Below are positions 24,254 through 33,998 of a DNA stretch of 57,142 nucleotides, piece by piece. The notes under the pieces are model-generated. The model saw nothing but the letters and a program-made list of their open reading frames with translations. It was not told the DNA's origin and made no database searches. Origin of the DNA: Alphaproteobacteria bacterium (lineage in GTDB: Bacteria; Pseudomonadota; Alphaproteobacteria; Kiloniellales; DSM-21159); contig JAUILQ010000033.1 in the NCBI GenBank assembly GCA_030433005.1, positions 1-57,142 on the forward strand, in the 5' to 3' direction. How positions within the stretch are numbered: position 1 is the stretch's first letter; every line of letters begins with the position of its first letter. A program made the position numbers and the translations under genes.

Positions 24254-26304
24254 TTCGGCAGCATGCCGTCGTCGGGCCGCCAGTCGAAGCGGAACTCCAG
24301 GTTGTCGGCATGGCCGACCTCGACGAACAGCTCGTCGGGCACCCCGGCCGGCCGGCCGGGGTCGCTCGGCGCCGGGCGCTTCACCACGAAGCCCATGCGC
24401 TGCCACAGCTGGATCATGTTGGTGATGCCGTCCCAGTAGCTGGCGTTGGCGTGGTAGCCGATGCCGGCGACGCCGCGCGACCAGGGCAGCCGGCTGTCGA
24501 AGAACTTGCGCCGCTCCTCGCTCGGCAGGTCGCTGCGCATCAGCTGCTCGTAGTAGGCCTCGGGCAGCACGTCGATCGGCAGCAGCGCCGGCCACCAGAC
24601 CGCGGTCGGGAAGTTCTCCTGCAGCAGCACCTGCTGGCAGGAGAAGGCGTCGCACTGCCAGGGCAGGCCCATCCAGCGGGTCAGGTCGCCGGCCGCCTGC
24701 GGGCCGATCGGCGCCGGCTGGCCGTTGCCGCCCTCGAAGGCCTTCTCCCCGGTCAGCAGCCGGCCGACGTCCTGGACCAGGCTGCGCCGCGGCCCGTGGG
24801 CCAGGCGGAAGGGCTCGGCTTCGGGATCGGTGTGACGCGCGTACATCGGCGCCAGGCGCAGGTAGTAGGTCAGCTCGACGCCGGGATGGAAGGCGCCGCC
24901 CGAGCAGGGCTCCAGCGCCGCCTCGGTCAGCGCCGCCGGCCGCGCCTCCAGCGGCAGGTCGTCGAGCGCGGCCACCGCCTCGGCCTCGGCGTCCTCCAGG
25001 TCGTCGACGAACTCGCCAGCGGCCCAGGCCTTCAGGTTGTCGTACTGCAGCTTGGGGAACTGGAACCACTGCAGCGGGCTGCCGTCGTAGTTGACGCCGT
25101 CGCCCATCATGTAGGGGATCTTGAGCCGCTCTTCCTTGTAGGCCTCGGGCCCGAGGTTCTCCGGGTCGCGGAAGGCGGCGAAGACCTTCTCGCGGAACGC
25201 CCGGTTGGCCTCGGAGGGGTCGGCGAGCCGGGCGACGAACGCTGGGTCGGAGAAGTCGCCGACGTCGATCCAGCCCCGGCGCAGGTTGGCCGCGTTGGTC
25301 AGCCACTCCATCAGCGCGACCCGGCGGAAGGTCGGGTAGACGTGGCGGCGGAACGACAGCGGCCGCGCCGGCGGCTCGCTCCAGCCCTGCTCGACATTGA
25401 GGTTCTCGATGGTGTCCCAGAGGGTCGTGATCGGCGGGATCTCCGGGGCGAAGTTCGGTCCGACGCAGGCGACCCAGGCCGGCTCGGCAGTCAGCGTGCG
25501 GCCGCCGGCCAGCGTCACCTCGGCGGTCACCGGGCCGTCGCACCAGTCGTCGTGCCAGCCGTCGTTGTCGGCGAAGGAGGTGATCGGCGCGTTGGTCGGC
25601 GAGGCCGACTTGCCGTCGGGCGGCACGACCAGCAGACGTCCGGCCTCGTCGGTGCGCAGCTCGCCGAGCCCGACGTCGACCATCTCCCAGAAGCGCCCGA
25701 CGAAGGCGTAGGCGGGATCGCCGCCGCCGGCGTTCACCGAGGCGCCGGCGATCGCCTTCTCGCCGCCGTCGATGACAAGCATCGCCTCGCGGCGCGCCGG
25801 GGCGACGAAGTACTGGTTGCGCAGCTGGCCGGGCAGGCCGGGCGCCAGCTCGCCGTTGTCGAGCGCGTTGTTGAAGCCGTACCAAGCCGCCTTGGTGTTG
25901 GCCAGGTGCACGCGCCAGGTCACCTCGCCCGGCGCACCGCTGCCCTCGCCGCCGACCTCGCCGATCACGCGGTCCTGGTCGTCGAAGGCGTAGACCCGGA
26001 AGCGCTGGACCTGCTTCTTGATCAGGCCCTCGGCGTCCTTGAAGCCGTCGTTGGGCGTCGGCGGCAGGCCCGGCACCTCGGGCGCCAGGAACCACTGGGC
26101 CGAGCCGCCGACGCGGCAGATGCCGATCGCCGGATAGACGCGCAGCCTGGCGACCGTCGCCCCCTCGGGCGCGCGCTCGGCCGCGCCCCGCGCGGCGGCC
26201 GCCCGCGGCCGCCAGGCCAGGCCTGCGCCCAGCAGGGCCCCGCTCGCCGCAGCGCCGGCCAGGAAGTCCCGTCGCGTCGCCTTCGCCCGCTTGCCGTCCG
26301 TCAT
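24250..26304 (-). CDS. LodA-like CTQ-dependent amino-acid oxidase with Tat signal
   Basis: 684-residue protein. Residues about 10-30 read TRRDFLAGAAASGALLGAGLA, a strong Tat signal. The body has LodA/GoxA hallmarks: AIGICRVGGSAQWFLAPE, DGFKDAEGLIKKQVQRFRVY, WRVHLANTKAAWYGFNNALD, and a C-terminal PCSGGAFHPGVELTYYLR...TRWMGLPWQCDAFSC. In this family a Cys and a Trp form the cysteine tryptophylquinone cofactor; here Cys467 with Trp549 (or Trp544) are my candidates, not confirmed. LodA oxidises lysine and GoxA glycine, releasing H2O2. Substrate here is open. The next gene encodes the LodB-type partner. Tat export fits a protein matured in the cytoplasm. Confidence 0.85.
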   Translation of the reverse strand: MTDGKRAKATRRDFLAGAAASGALLGAGLAWRPRAAAARGAAERAPEGATVARLRVYPAIGICRVGGSAQWFLAPEVPGLPPTPNDGFKDAEGLIKKQVQRFRVYAFDDQDRVIGEVGGEGSGAPGEVTWRVHLANTKAAWYGFNNALDNGELAPGLPGQLRNQYFVAPARREAMLVIDGGEKAIAGASVNAGGGDPAYAFVGRFWEMVDVGLGELRTDEAGRLLVVPPDGKSASPTNAPITSFADNDGWHDDWCDGPVTAEVTLAGGRTLTAEPAWVACVGPNFAPEIPPITTLWDTIENLNVEQGWSEPPARPLSFRRHVYPTFRRVALMEWLTNAANLRRGWIDVGDFSDPAFVARLADPSEANRAFREKVFAAFRDPENLGPEAYKEERLKIPYMMGDGVNYDGSPLQWFQFPKLQYDNLKAWAAGEFVDDLEDAEAEAVAALDDLPLEARPAALTEAALEPCSGGAFHPGVELTYYLRLAPMYARHTDPEAEPFRLAHGPRRSLVQDVGRLLTGEKAFEGGNGQPAPIGPQAAGDLTRWMGLPWQCDAFSCQQVLLQENFPTAVWWPALLPIDVLPEAYYEQLMRSDLPSEERRKFFDSRLPWSRGVAGIGYHANASYWDGITNMIQLWQRMGFVVKRPAPSDPGRPAGVPDELFVEVGHADNLEFRFDWRPDDGMLPN

Positions 26305-26386
26305 GCTGCGTCTCCCCCTTTGTCGTTGCGACCCCGTCCGAGTGGTCCTTCTACCATAGAGAGACCGACGCGCGCGCGTAGCCCGG

Positions 26387-27097
26387 TCAGGGAATCAGGT
26401 AGAAGGGGTTGGGCAGCTTGAAGACCGCCTCGGCGTGGCCGCCGGCGAGGTCGCTGACCTGGTCGCCCATGTTGAGCACGATGCGGTAGCCGAAGCGCTC
26501 GATGCGCTGGCGCACCGGCGCCTTGTAGGCGGCCGCCGACTCCCGCTCCTCCGCGGGGCCGCGCAGGAACAGCCCCTCCCAGGTCGGGTAGCCGACGCGG
26601 GCGAGGTTGCGGGTCGTCGCCTGGCGCTCGGTCTCGGGGCGCCCGGTGACGAAGAAGATGGCGACGCCGAGCTCGGCCGCCCGCTCGGCCAGCCGCAGGG
26701 TCGGCGCGATCGCCGGCGCCGCCGCCAGCTCGTTCCAGGCATCGGCGCCGCAGGGCGCCTGCGGCTTGCCGTCGGCGTCGAGGCGGCAGGGCGCCTCGGG
26801 CAGGTAGGCGAAGTCGTTGGCCGCGAGGCGCGGCCAGTTCGACAGGCTGGTCTCGTCGATGTCGAGCACGATGGCCAGCTTCTCGTCGGGGCCCGCCGCG
26901 GCGGCCCGTCGCTCCAGCCAGTCGAGCGCCTGCTGCGCCACCTCGGCCTGCTCGACGGCGTAGGCGCCGCTCGCGTGATAGGCGGTGAGCGCGGTCTTGA
27001 GCCGGCCGAGGTTGTCGGGCTCGGCGCCCGCCGCCGCCGGCAGCAGCAGCCAGACCAGGACGGCCGCCGGCCACCCAGGGATCCTCGCGCGTCTCAT
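26387..27097 (-). CDS. Secreted HAD-family acid phosphatase (class IIIB)
   Basis: 236-residue protein with signal peptide (AAVLVWLLLPAAAGA) and the HAD subfamily IIIB / class B-like acid phosphatase pattern. The nucleophile motif is IVLDIDETSLSNWP (Asp79, Asp81), then FFVTGRPETERQATTRNL and a C-terminal NMGDQVSDLAGG acidic motif. Such periplasmic or lipoprotein phosphatases remove phosphate from nucleotides and other esters. It stands 82 bases upstream of the LodA-like gene on the same strand and may share its transcript, though their jobs look unrelated. Confidence 0.88.
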   Translation of the reverse strand: MRRARIPGWPAAVLVWLLLPAAAGAEPDNLGRLKTALTAYHASGAYAVEQAEVAQQALDWLERRAAAAGPDEKLAIVLDIDETSLSNWPRLAANDFAYLPEAPCRLDADGKPQAPCGADAWNELAAAPAIAPTLRLAERAAELGVAIFFVTGRPETERQATTRNLARVGYPTWEGLFLRGPAEERESAAAYKAPVRQRIERFGYRIVLNMGDQVSDLAGGHAEAVFKLPNPFYLIP

Positions 27098-27164
27098 CGC
27101 CCCCTTCCCGCCGCCTCGGGACCGGAAGCTTAGGCGAAGCGACGGCCGGGCGGAAGCGGCCGGC

Positions 27165-28865
27165 CTAGGAGCCGGGCCGGCGCTCCGGCTCGCCGATGCG
27201 CTGGCGGGCGCCGCCGTCCTCGGCGAAGAACAGCGGCGCGTTGGAGGCCGGCAGCGGCTGGCGGCCGCGGATCATGTCGGCGGCCTTCTCGCCGATCATC
27301 AGCGTCGGCGCGTTGAGGTTGCCGTTGGTCACGGTCGGCATGATCGAGGAATCGACCACGCGCAGCGCCTCGACGCCGCGCACCCGGCACTCGGGGTCGA
27401 CGACGGCCAGGGGATCGCGGCCCATGCGGCAGGTGCCGGCCGGGTGGTAGGCGGTCTCGGCCGCCCCGGCGACCCAGTCGTCGATCTCGTCGTCGCTCTG
27501 CACTTGCCTGCCGGGCGCCAGCTCCTCGCCGCGGAAGGGGTCGAAGGCGGGCTGGGCGAAGAGTTCGCGGGTCAGGCGCAGCCCGGCGCGGTAGGCGGCC
27601 CGGTCCGCCTCCTCGCTCAGGTAGTTGAAGAACAGTTTCGGCGCCGCCTCGGGGTCGGCCGAGGCCAGCGTCAGGCGGCCGCGGCTCTTCGGCTTGTTGT
27701 GGCCGAGGTGGACCTGGAAACCGTGACCCTCGGCGGCGGAGGAGCCGTCGTAGGCGATGGCGCCGGCCAGGAAGTGGTACTGGATGTCCGGAAAGCGCAG
27801 GCCCTCGCGGCTGCGGATGTAGCCGTTCGACTCGAACTGGTTGCTGGCGCCCAGGCCGTCCTTGAACAGCATCCAGCGCACGCCGATGGCGGCGCGCGCC
27901 AGCGGGTTCAGCCAGGCGTTGAGCGTGATCTTCTGCGTGCAGGCCTGCTGCACCCAGACCTCCAGGTGGTCCTGCAGGTTGGCCCCGACGCCGGGCAGGT
28001 CGTGCCTGACCTCGATGCCCTGGGCCTTGAGCTGCTCGGCCGGGCCGATGCCCGAGAGCATGAGCAGCTTGGGCGAATTGAAGGCGCTGGCCGAGAGGAT
28101 GACCTCGCGGGTCGCGCGCACCCGATGGGTCCTGCCGCCGCGGCGGTACTCGACGCCGACGGCGCGGCCCTGCTCGATCAGCACGCGCGTGGTCAGCGCG
28201 TGCATCCTGAGCTCCAGGTTCTGTCGCCCGAGCACCGGCTTCAGGTAGGCGTTGGCGGCCGAGGCGCGCACGCCGTTGCGCACCGTCATGTCCATGCGCC
28301 CGAAGCCTTCCTGGCGCTCGCCGTTGTAGTCGGCGGTCTCGCCGTAGCCGGCCTGGCGCCCGGCGTCGACGAAGGCGCGGTAGAGCGGGTTCTTCATGCC
28401 GTTGCCGTTGCACACGCCGACCGGCCCGCCGCTGCCGCGGTAGTCGTCGGCGCCGTAGACGCAGTCCTCCAGGCGCCGGAAGTAGGGCAGCACCTCGGCA
28501 TAGCTCCAGCCGGACGCACCCTGCCCGACCCACTCCTCGTAGTCGCCGGGATGGCCGCGCACGTAGGCCATGCCGTTGATCGAGGAGGAGCCGCCGATGA
28601 CCTTGCCGCGCGCCTGGTGGATGCGCCGGCCCTTCAGGCCCGGCTCCGGCTCGCTGTGGAAGCCCCAGTCGAAGCGCGGCTTGTTGAGCGGGATCGAGAA
28701 GGCGACCGGCATCTGGATGTAGACCGAGTTGTCCTTGCCGCCGAACTCGAGCAGCAGCACCCGGGTGCCGGCGTCCTCGCTCAGCCGGTTGGCCAGCACG
28801 CAGCCGGCCGAGCCGGCGCCGACCACCACGTAGTCCACCGTCTCGTCGAAGTCCGTCTCGGTCAT
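27165..28865 (-). CDS. betA: Choline dehydrogenase / GMC oxidoreductase (BetA-like)
   Basis: 566-residue FAD-dependent GMC enzyme. N-terminal DYVVVGAGSAGCVLANRL FAD site, GGSSSINGMAYVRGHP signature 1, SAFNSPKLLMLSGIGP signature 2, and the active-site AETAYHPAGTCRMG. FPDIQYHFLAGAIAYDGS and HGFQVHLGHNKPKSRG follow E. coli BetA closely. BetA oxidises choline to betaine aldehyde for osmoprotection or catabolism. No betB, betI or choline transporter is beside it, so other alcohols remain possible. ATG 28865 is preceded by GAGAGAGAGACG. Its promoter region of about 170 bases is shared with the divergent coxE-like gene. Confidence 0.87.
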   Translation of the reverse strand: MTETDFDETVDYVVVGAGSAGCVLANRLSEDAGTRVLLLEFGGKDNSVYIQMPVAFSIPLNKPRFDWGFHSEPEPGLKGRRIHQARGKVIGGSSSINGMAYVRGHPGDYEEWVGQGASGWSYAEVLPYFRRLEDCVYGADDYRGSGGPVGVCNGNGMKNPLYRAFVDAGRQAGYGETADYNGERQEGFGRMDMTVRNGVRASAANAYLKPVLGRQNLELRMHALTTRVLIEQGRAVGVEYRRGGRTHRVRATREVILSASAFNSPKLLMLSGIGPAEQLKAQGIEVRHDLPGVGANLQDHLEVWVQQACTQKITLNAWLNPLARAAIGVRWMLFKDGLGASNQFESNGYIRSREGLRFPDIQYHFLAGAIAYDGSSAAEGHGFQVHLGHNKPKSRGRLTLASADPEAAPKLFFNYLSEEADRAAYRAGLRLTRELFAQPAFDPFRGEELAPGRQVQSDDEIDDWVAGAAETAYHPAGTCRMGRDPLAVVDPECRVRGVEALRVVDSSIMPTVTNGNLNAPTLMIGEKAADMIRGRQPLPASNAPLFFAEDGGARQRIGEPERRPGS

Positions 28866-29034
28866 CGTCTCTCTCTCGTTCGCCAACGCCGCTTCTCGTA
28901 GCTGAAGAGCAGGCCGGCGGGCAACCTCGCCCGCCCCGTTGACCCGCCCCGCTGGCCCGCCCCGCTCGCCCATCCCGCTGGCGACCCGCGCCGCCGCCTT
29001 CACGCGCGCCCGGCGCATCGCTACCTTAGCGGCC

Positions 29035-30330
29035 ATGTCCCAGGTCGACCCCTTTGCCGACGCCCAGCGCCGCCTCCGCCAGGACAGCCAGCTCGCCGAG
29101 CTCGGCGAGCGCCCGGAGGACGGCAGGCTGGCCGAGAACATCCTCTACTTCGTGCGCACGCTGCGCGCCGCCGGCCTGCCGGTCGGGCCCGGCAAGCTGC
29201 TGGCCGCGGTCGAGGCGGTGCGCGCCGTCGGCCTGGACCGGCGCGACGACTTCTACTGGACGCTGCACTCGGTGCTGGTCGAGCGCCGCGACCAGCGCGA
29301 GATCTTCGACCAGGCCTTCCAGATCTTCTGGCGCAACCCGAAGTACCTCGACCGGCTGCGCGGCCTGCTGCTGCCCGACATCACGCCCGAGGAGCACCGC
29401 CAGGAGCGCCAGAAGGAGCTCAACCGGCGGCTCGCCGACGCCCTGGCGCCGAAGCGCCCCGGCGAGGCCGAAGCGCAGGCGCAGGAGGAGGTCGAGCTCG
29501 ACGCGGTGATGACCTGGTCGGACCAGGAGGTCTTCCGCGAGCAGGACTTCGAACAGATGTCGGCCGACGAGCTGAACCGCGCCAAGCGGGCGGTCAAGCA
29601 GCTCTCGCTGCCGCTGCAGAAGGTGCCGACGCGCCGCTTCGAGCCGTCGCACCGGCCGCCGAAGGCCGACCTGCGCGCGACCCTGCGCGCCGGCCTGCGC
29701 GAGGGCGGCGACCTGCTGGAGCTGCGCTGGAAGAAGCGCAAGCACCGACCGCCACCGCTGGTCATCCTCTGCGACATCTCCGGCTCGATGAGCCGCTACT
29801 CGCGGATCTTCCTGCATTTCATGCACGCGGTCACCAGCGACCGCGACCGGGTCCATTCCTTCGTGTTCGGCACGCGGCTGTCGAACCTGACCCGCTACCT
29901 GCGCCAGCGCGACATCGACCTGGCGCTGGAGCGCTGCGCCGAGGCGGTCACCGACTGGTCCGGCGGCACCCGGATCGGCGCCTGTCTCGCCGAGTTCAAC
30001 CGGGTCTGGGCGCGCCGCGTGCTCGGACAGGGCGCCATCGTGCTGCTGATCAGCGACGGCCTGGACCGCGAGGGCGCCGACGGCGTCGCCCACGAGATGG
30101 AGCGGCTGCACAAGTCCTGCCGCCGCCTGATCTGGCTCAACCCGCTCTTGCGCTACGACGGCTACGCGCCGAAATCGATGGGGGCCAAGGCGATGATCCC
30201 GCACGTCGACGACTTCCGCTCGGTGCACAACCTGGACAGCCTGGAGCAGCTGGCGGCGGCGCTCTCGACGATGCCGCGGCGCCGGCACGAGGCGGCGAGC
30301 GAGTGGCTGGAGGAGGAGATCGCAGGATGA
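29035..30330 (+). CDS. coxE: CoxE-type VWA protein
   Basis: 431-residue protein with an N-terminal helical part (LAENILYFVRTLRAAGLPVG) and a C-terminal von Willebrand A domain carrying an intact MIDAS (Asp247-x-Ser249-x-Ser251 in CDISGSMSRY) and a later DWSGGTRIG. This is the CoxE family, which acts with the MoxR-type ATPase CoxD in assembling the [CuSMoO2] or related molybdenum site. It is the first gene of a four-gene operon, overlapping xdhC by ATGA. Its natural partner, the MoxR gene, is at 2987. No Mo-hydroxylase structural genes are nearby, so it may serve one or more enzymes encoded elsewhere. Confidence 0.9.
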   Translation: MSQVDPFADAQRRLRQDSQLAELGERPEDGRLAENILYFVRTLRAAGLPVGPGKLLAAVEAVRAVGLDRRDDFYWTLHSVLVERRDQREIFDQAFQIFWRNPKYLDRLRGLLLPDITPEEHRQERQKELNRRLADALAPKRPGEAEAQAQEEVELDAVMTWSDQEVFREQDFEQMSADELNRAKRAVKQLSLPLQKVPTRRFEPSHRPPKADLRATLRAGLREGGDLLELRWKKRKHRPPPLVILCDISGSMSRYSRIFLHFMHAVTSDRDRVHSFVFGTRLSNLTRYLRQRDIDLALERCAEAVTDWSGGTRIGACLAEFNRVWARRVLGQGAIVLLISDGLDREGADGVAHEMERLHKSCRRLIWLNPLLRYDGYAPKSMGAKAMIPHVDDFRSVHNLDSLEQLAAALSTMPRRRHEAASEWLEEEIAG

Positions 30331-30695
30331 GTATCCAGAGCGGCGTTGCGAAGGACCGGGGCCTGCAGGCCTATCCGGACCCCGACGAGGTGCTGGGCGC
30401 GGCGCGCGGCTGGCTCGACGAGGGCCGCGGCGTGGCCCTCGCCACCGTGGTCGCGACCTGGGGCTCCTCGCCCCGGCCGGTCGGCAGCCAGCTCGCCGTC
30501 GACGACCGCCAGAACATGCTGGGCTCGGTCTCCGGCGGCTGCATCGAAGGCGCGGTCGTGCAGGAGGCCGGCGCCGCGATGCGCGACGGCAAGCCGCGCC
30601 TGCTGGAATTCGGCGTCTCCGACGAGGACGCCTGGTCGGTCGGCCTGGCCTGCGGCGGCTCGGTCCAGGTCTACGTCGAGAAGCTGGAGCCGTGA
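30327..30695 (+). CDS. XdhC/CoxI N-terminal domain protein
   Basis: 122-residue protein made up of the XdhC_CoxI N-terminal domain: VALATVVATWGSSPRPVGSQLAVDD, GSVSGGCIEGAVVQEA and the terminal CGGSVQVYVE motif are all present. XdhC binds molybdopterin and helps its sulfuration before insertion into xanthine dehydrogenase-type enzymes. The Rossmann half is encoded separately by the next gene; this split arrangement is common in cox-type clusters. ATG 30327 overlaps the coxE stop. Confidence 0.9.
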   Translation: MSIQSGVAKDRGLQAYPDPDEVLGAARGWLDEGRGVALATVVATWGSSPRPVGSQLAVDDRQNMLGSVSGGCIEGAVVQEAGAAMRDGKPRLLEFGVSDEDAWSVGLACGGSVQVYVEKLEP

Positions 30696-30708
30696 GGGCG
30701 TTCCAGGA

Positions 30709-30850
30709 CGCTCCCTCTCCGCCCCTGTGGGGGGGAGAGGGCCGGGGTGAGGTGGGGTCCGACGCCGCCACCCACGCCTGCGCTTCCGGCCACCTCCACC
30801 CCCACCTCTCCCGGACCCTCTCTCCCCCAGAGGGGCGGAGAGGGAGTCCC
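30709..30850. repeat. CCCTCTCC palindromic element, copy D (rearranged)
   Basis: Two CCCTCTCCGCCCC...GGGGGAGAGGG hairpins arranged head-to-head (about 30710-30757 and 30803-30848) with a unique middle. It sits within the coxE-xdhC operon between the two xdhC parts, unlike copies A and C, which lie between convergent genes. The order of inner and outer arms is inverted relative to those copies. Confidence 0.8.
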
Positions 30851-30867
30851 GCAAGAGGCGGGCAGCC

Positions 30868-31601
30868 ATGAAGCGCGCGCTGCTCGACCGGCTGCTCGCG
30901 GGCCAGGCGGCCAAGCGGCCGCTGGTCCTGGTCACCGAGCTCGGCTCCGGCCGCCAGCTGCTGCTCGACGGCGAAGAGACGCTGGGCGAGCTGGCCGGCG
31001 ACGCCGCCGCCGAGCAGGCCGCGCACGACGCGCTGGCGCGCGAGAAGAGCGGCCGCGTCGCGGACAGCGAGCTCTTCGCCCAGGTCTACATGCCGCCGCT
31101 GCGCCTGATCGTGGTCGGCGCCGTGCACATCGCCCAGGCCCTGGTGCCGATGGCCAGCCTTGCCGGCTACGACGTCACGGTCGTCGACCCGCGCCAGGCC
31201 TGGGCCAGCGACAGCCGCTTCCCCGAGGTCGCGATCTCCTCGGACTGGCCGGACGAGGCCCTGGCCGCGCTGGCGCCCGACCGGCGCACCGCGGTCGTCA
31301 CCCTGACCCACGACCCCAAGCTCGACGACCCGGCGCTGATCGCGGCGCTCGCCGGCCCGGCCTTCTACATCGCCGCGCTCGGCTCGACGCGGACCCACGC
31401 CAAGCGGCGCGAGCGGCTGCTCGCCGCCGGCCTGGACGAGGCCGCGATCGCCCGCATCGCCGCCCCGGCGGGCCTGGCGATCGGCGCGAAGTCGCCGGCC
31501 GAGATCGCCGTCTCGGTGCTCGCCCAGATGACCGCCGCGCTGCGCGGCGCGCCGCCGCTGGTCAAGGCCGAGCAGGGCGCGGTCGGCAGGGGAGCGGCGG
31601 C

Positions 31602-31605
<4 letters not shown>
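30868..31605 (+). CDS. XdhC-family Rossmann-domain protein
   Basis: 245-residue protein. The N-terminal part is a degenerate XdhC-like domain and the C-terminal half is the XdhC Rossmann domain: LRLIVVGAVHIAQALVPMA (a nucleotide-type loop), VTVVDPRQAWAS, VVTLTHDPKLDDPAL and FYIAALGSTRTHAKR. It is thought to complement the preceding short XdhC gene in molybdopterin handling. Its stop overlaps the next gene's GTG start. The palindromic repeat just before it separates it from the first xdhC part but probably does not break the operon. Confidence 0.9.
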
Positions 31606-33287
<1,682 letters not shown>

Positions 33288-33288
33288 C

Positions 33289-33747
33289 TCAGCGCGCGGC
33301 GGGCGAAGCCCGCGCGGGGTCCCGGTCCAGGCCGGTGCGCTCGATGATCTGCGCGCTCGCCTCGTCGGACAGGCCGAGCCAGCGCAGGGCGGTGCCGACG
33401 TCCTCGAACAGGCGGCAGGTCTCGACCCGGTCGAGCAGAGCCACGGCCTCGTAGAGGCGGCTCATCGGCTGGTTGATCTGCTGGGGAATCAGGTGGGCCG
33501 AGCGGGTGGTCCGCCCTGCCTCGCCGTGGAAGCGCGCGGTCTCGGCCGACACGGTCATCATGGCGGCGACGTCGATGTCGAACGAGGTCACCTGCCGCGA
33601 ATCGCAGAGCTCCACGAAACCGGGCCGGTAGAGGCCCTCGCGGAACAGCCGGTCGTAGGCCGCCACGAACTCCGCCCCGGTCACGACGCCGCGGTAGCTT
33701 GCGACGGCGAGCCCGAGTTCGGGAAAGACTCGATGGGCCACCGGCAT
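33289..33747 (-). CDS. Conserved hypothetical protein (STAS/SpoIIAA-like size)
   Basis: 152-residue soluble protein. The pattern VFPELGLAVASYRGVVTGAEFVAAYDRLFREGLYRPGFVELCDSRQV resembles small SpoIIAA/STAS-like proteins found in many alphaproteobacteria (an acidic turn after a 'G-V-T' strand), but the match is too general to assign a function. No catalytic motif is seen. It is convergent with the mocA-like gene with a single base between stop codons, and lies between that gene and its duplicated 3' fragment. Confidence 0.65.
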   Translation of the reverse strand: MPVAHRVFPELGLAVASYRGVVTGAEFVAAYDRLFREGLYRPGFVELCDSRQVTSFDIDVAAMMTVSAETARFHGEAGRTTRSAHLIPQQINQPMSRLYEAVALLDRVETCRLFEDVGTALRWLGLSDEASAQIIERTGLDRDPARASPAAR

Positions 33748-33779
33748 GCGCGATACACCTGATGCGTGCAGACCGCTTG

Positions 33780-33998
33780 TATCCGCTTCTCGGTGGCTCG
33801 ACAAGCCGATCGCTACCTTCGACCCGATCGGGGCGCGCGCGATCCGGCAGCCGTACGGTAGGGCCTGGGCAGCCGCGGCGGCGCCGACCCGCTCACGTCT
33901 GCTATCCGGAGTTGCCCTGCGCGGTGCCCGCCGACGCCGGCGCCGTGCTGAGCGACCTCGACACGCCCGAGGCCTATGCCGCGCCGACCTCGGAGTAG
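33780..33998 (+). pseudogene. Decayed copy of the mocA-like gene's 3' end
   Basis: One frame reads LDKPIATFDPIGARAIRQPYG, corresponding to IDKLIAAFDPLEGRAICQPSW in the gene at 31602. A second frame then reads CYPELPCAVPADAGAVLSDL and DTPEAYAAPTSE with a stop, corresponding to DYPELVCEVPVDDEAVLSDV and DTPEAYRALTGE. A deletion of about 40 bases and a frame change separate the two pieces. No start or complete domain is present. The last 25 bases overlap, in antisense, the 3' end of the LEPR-DUF4347 gene at 33974. Confidence 0.8.

Noticed and set aside
23117..26095. 992-residue minus-strand frame covering lodB and part of lodA
   Set aside because: The first 600 residues are Arg/Ala-rich shadow of LodA; the LodB protein starts at TTG 24253 overlapping the LodA stop.
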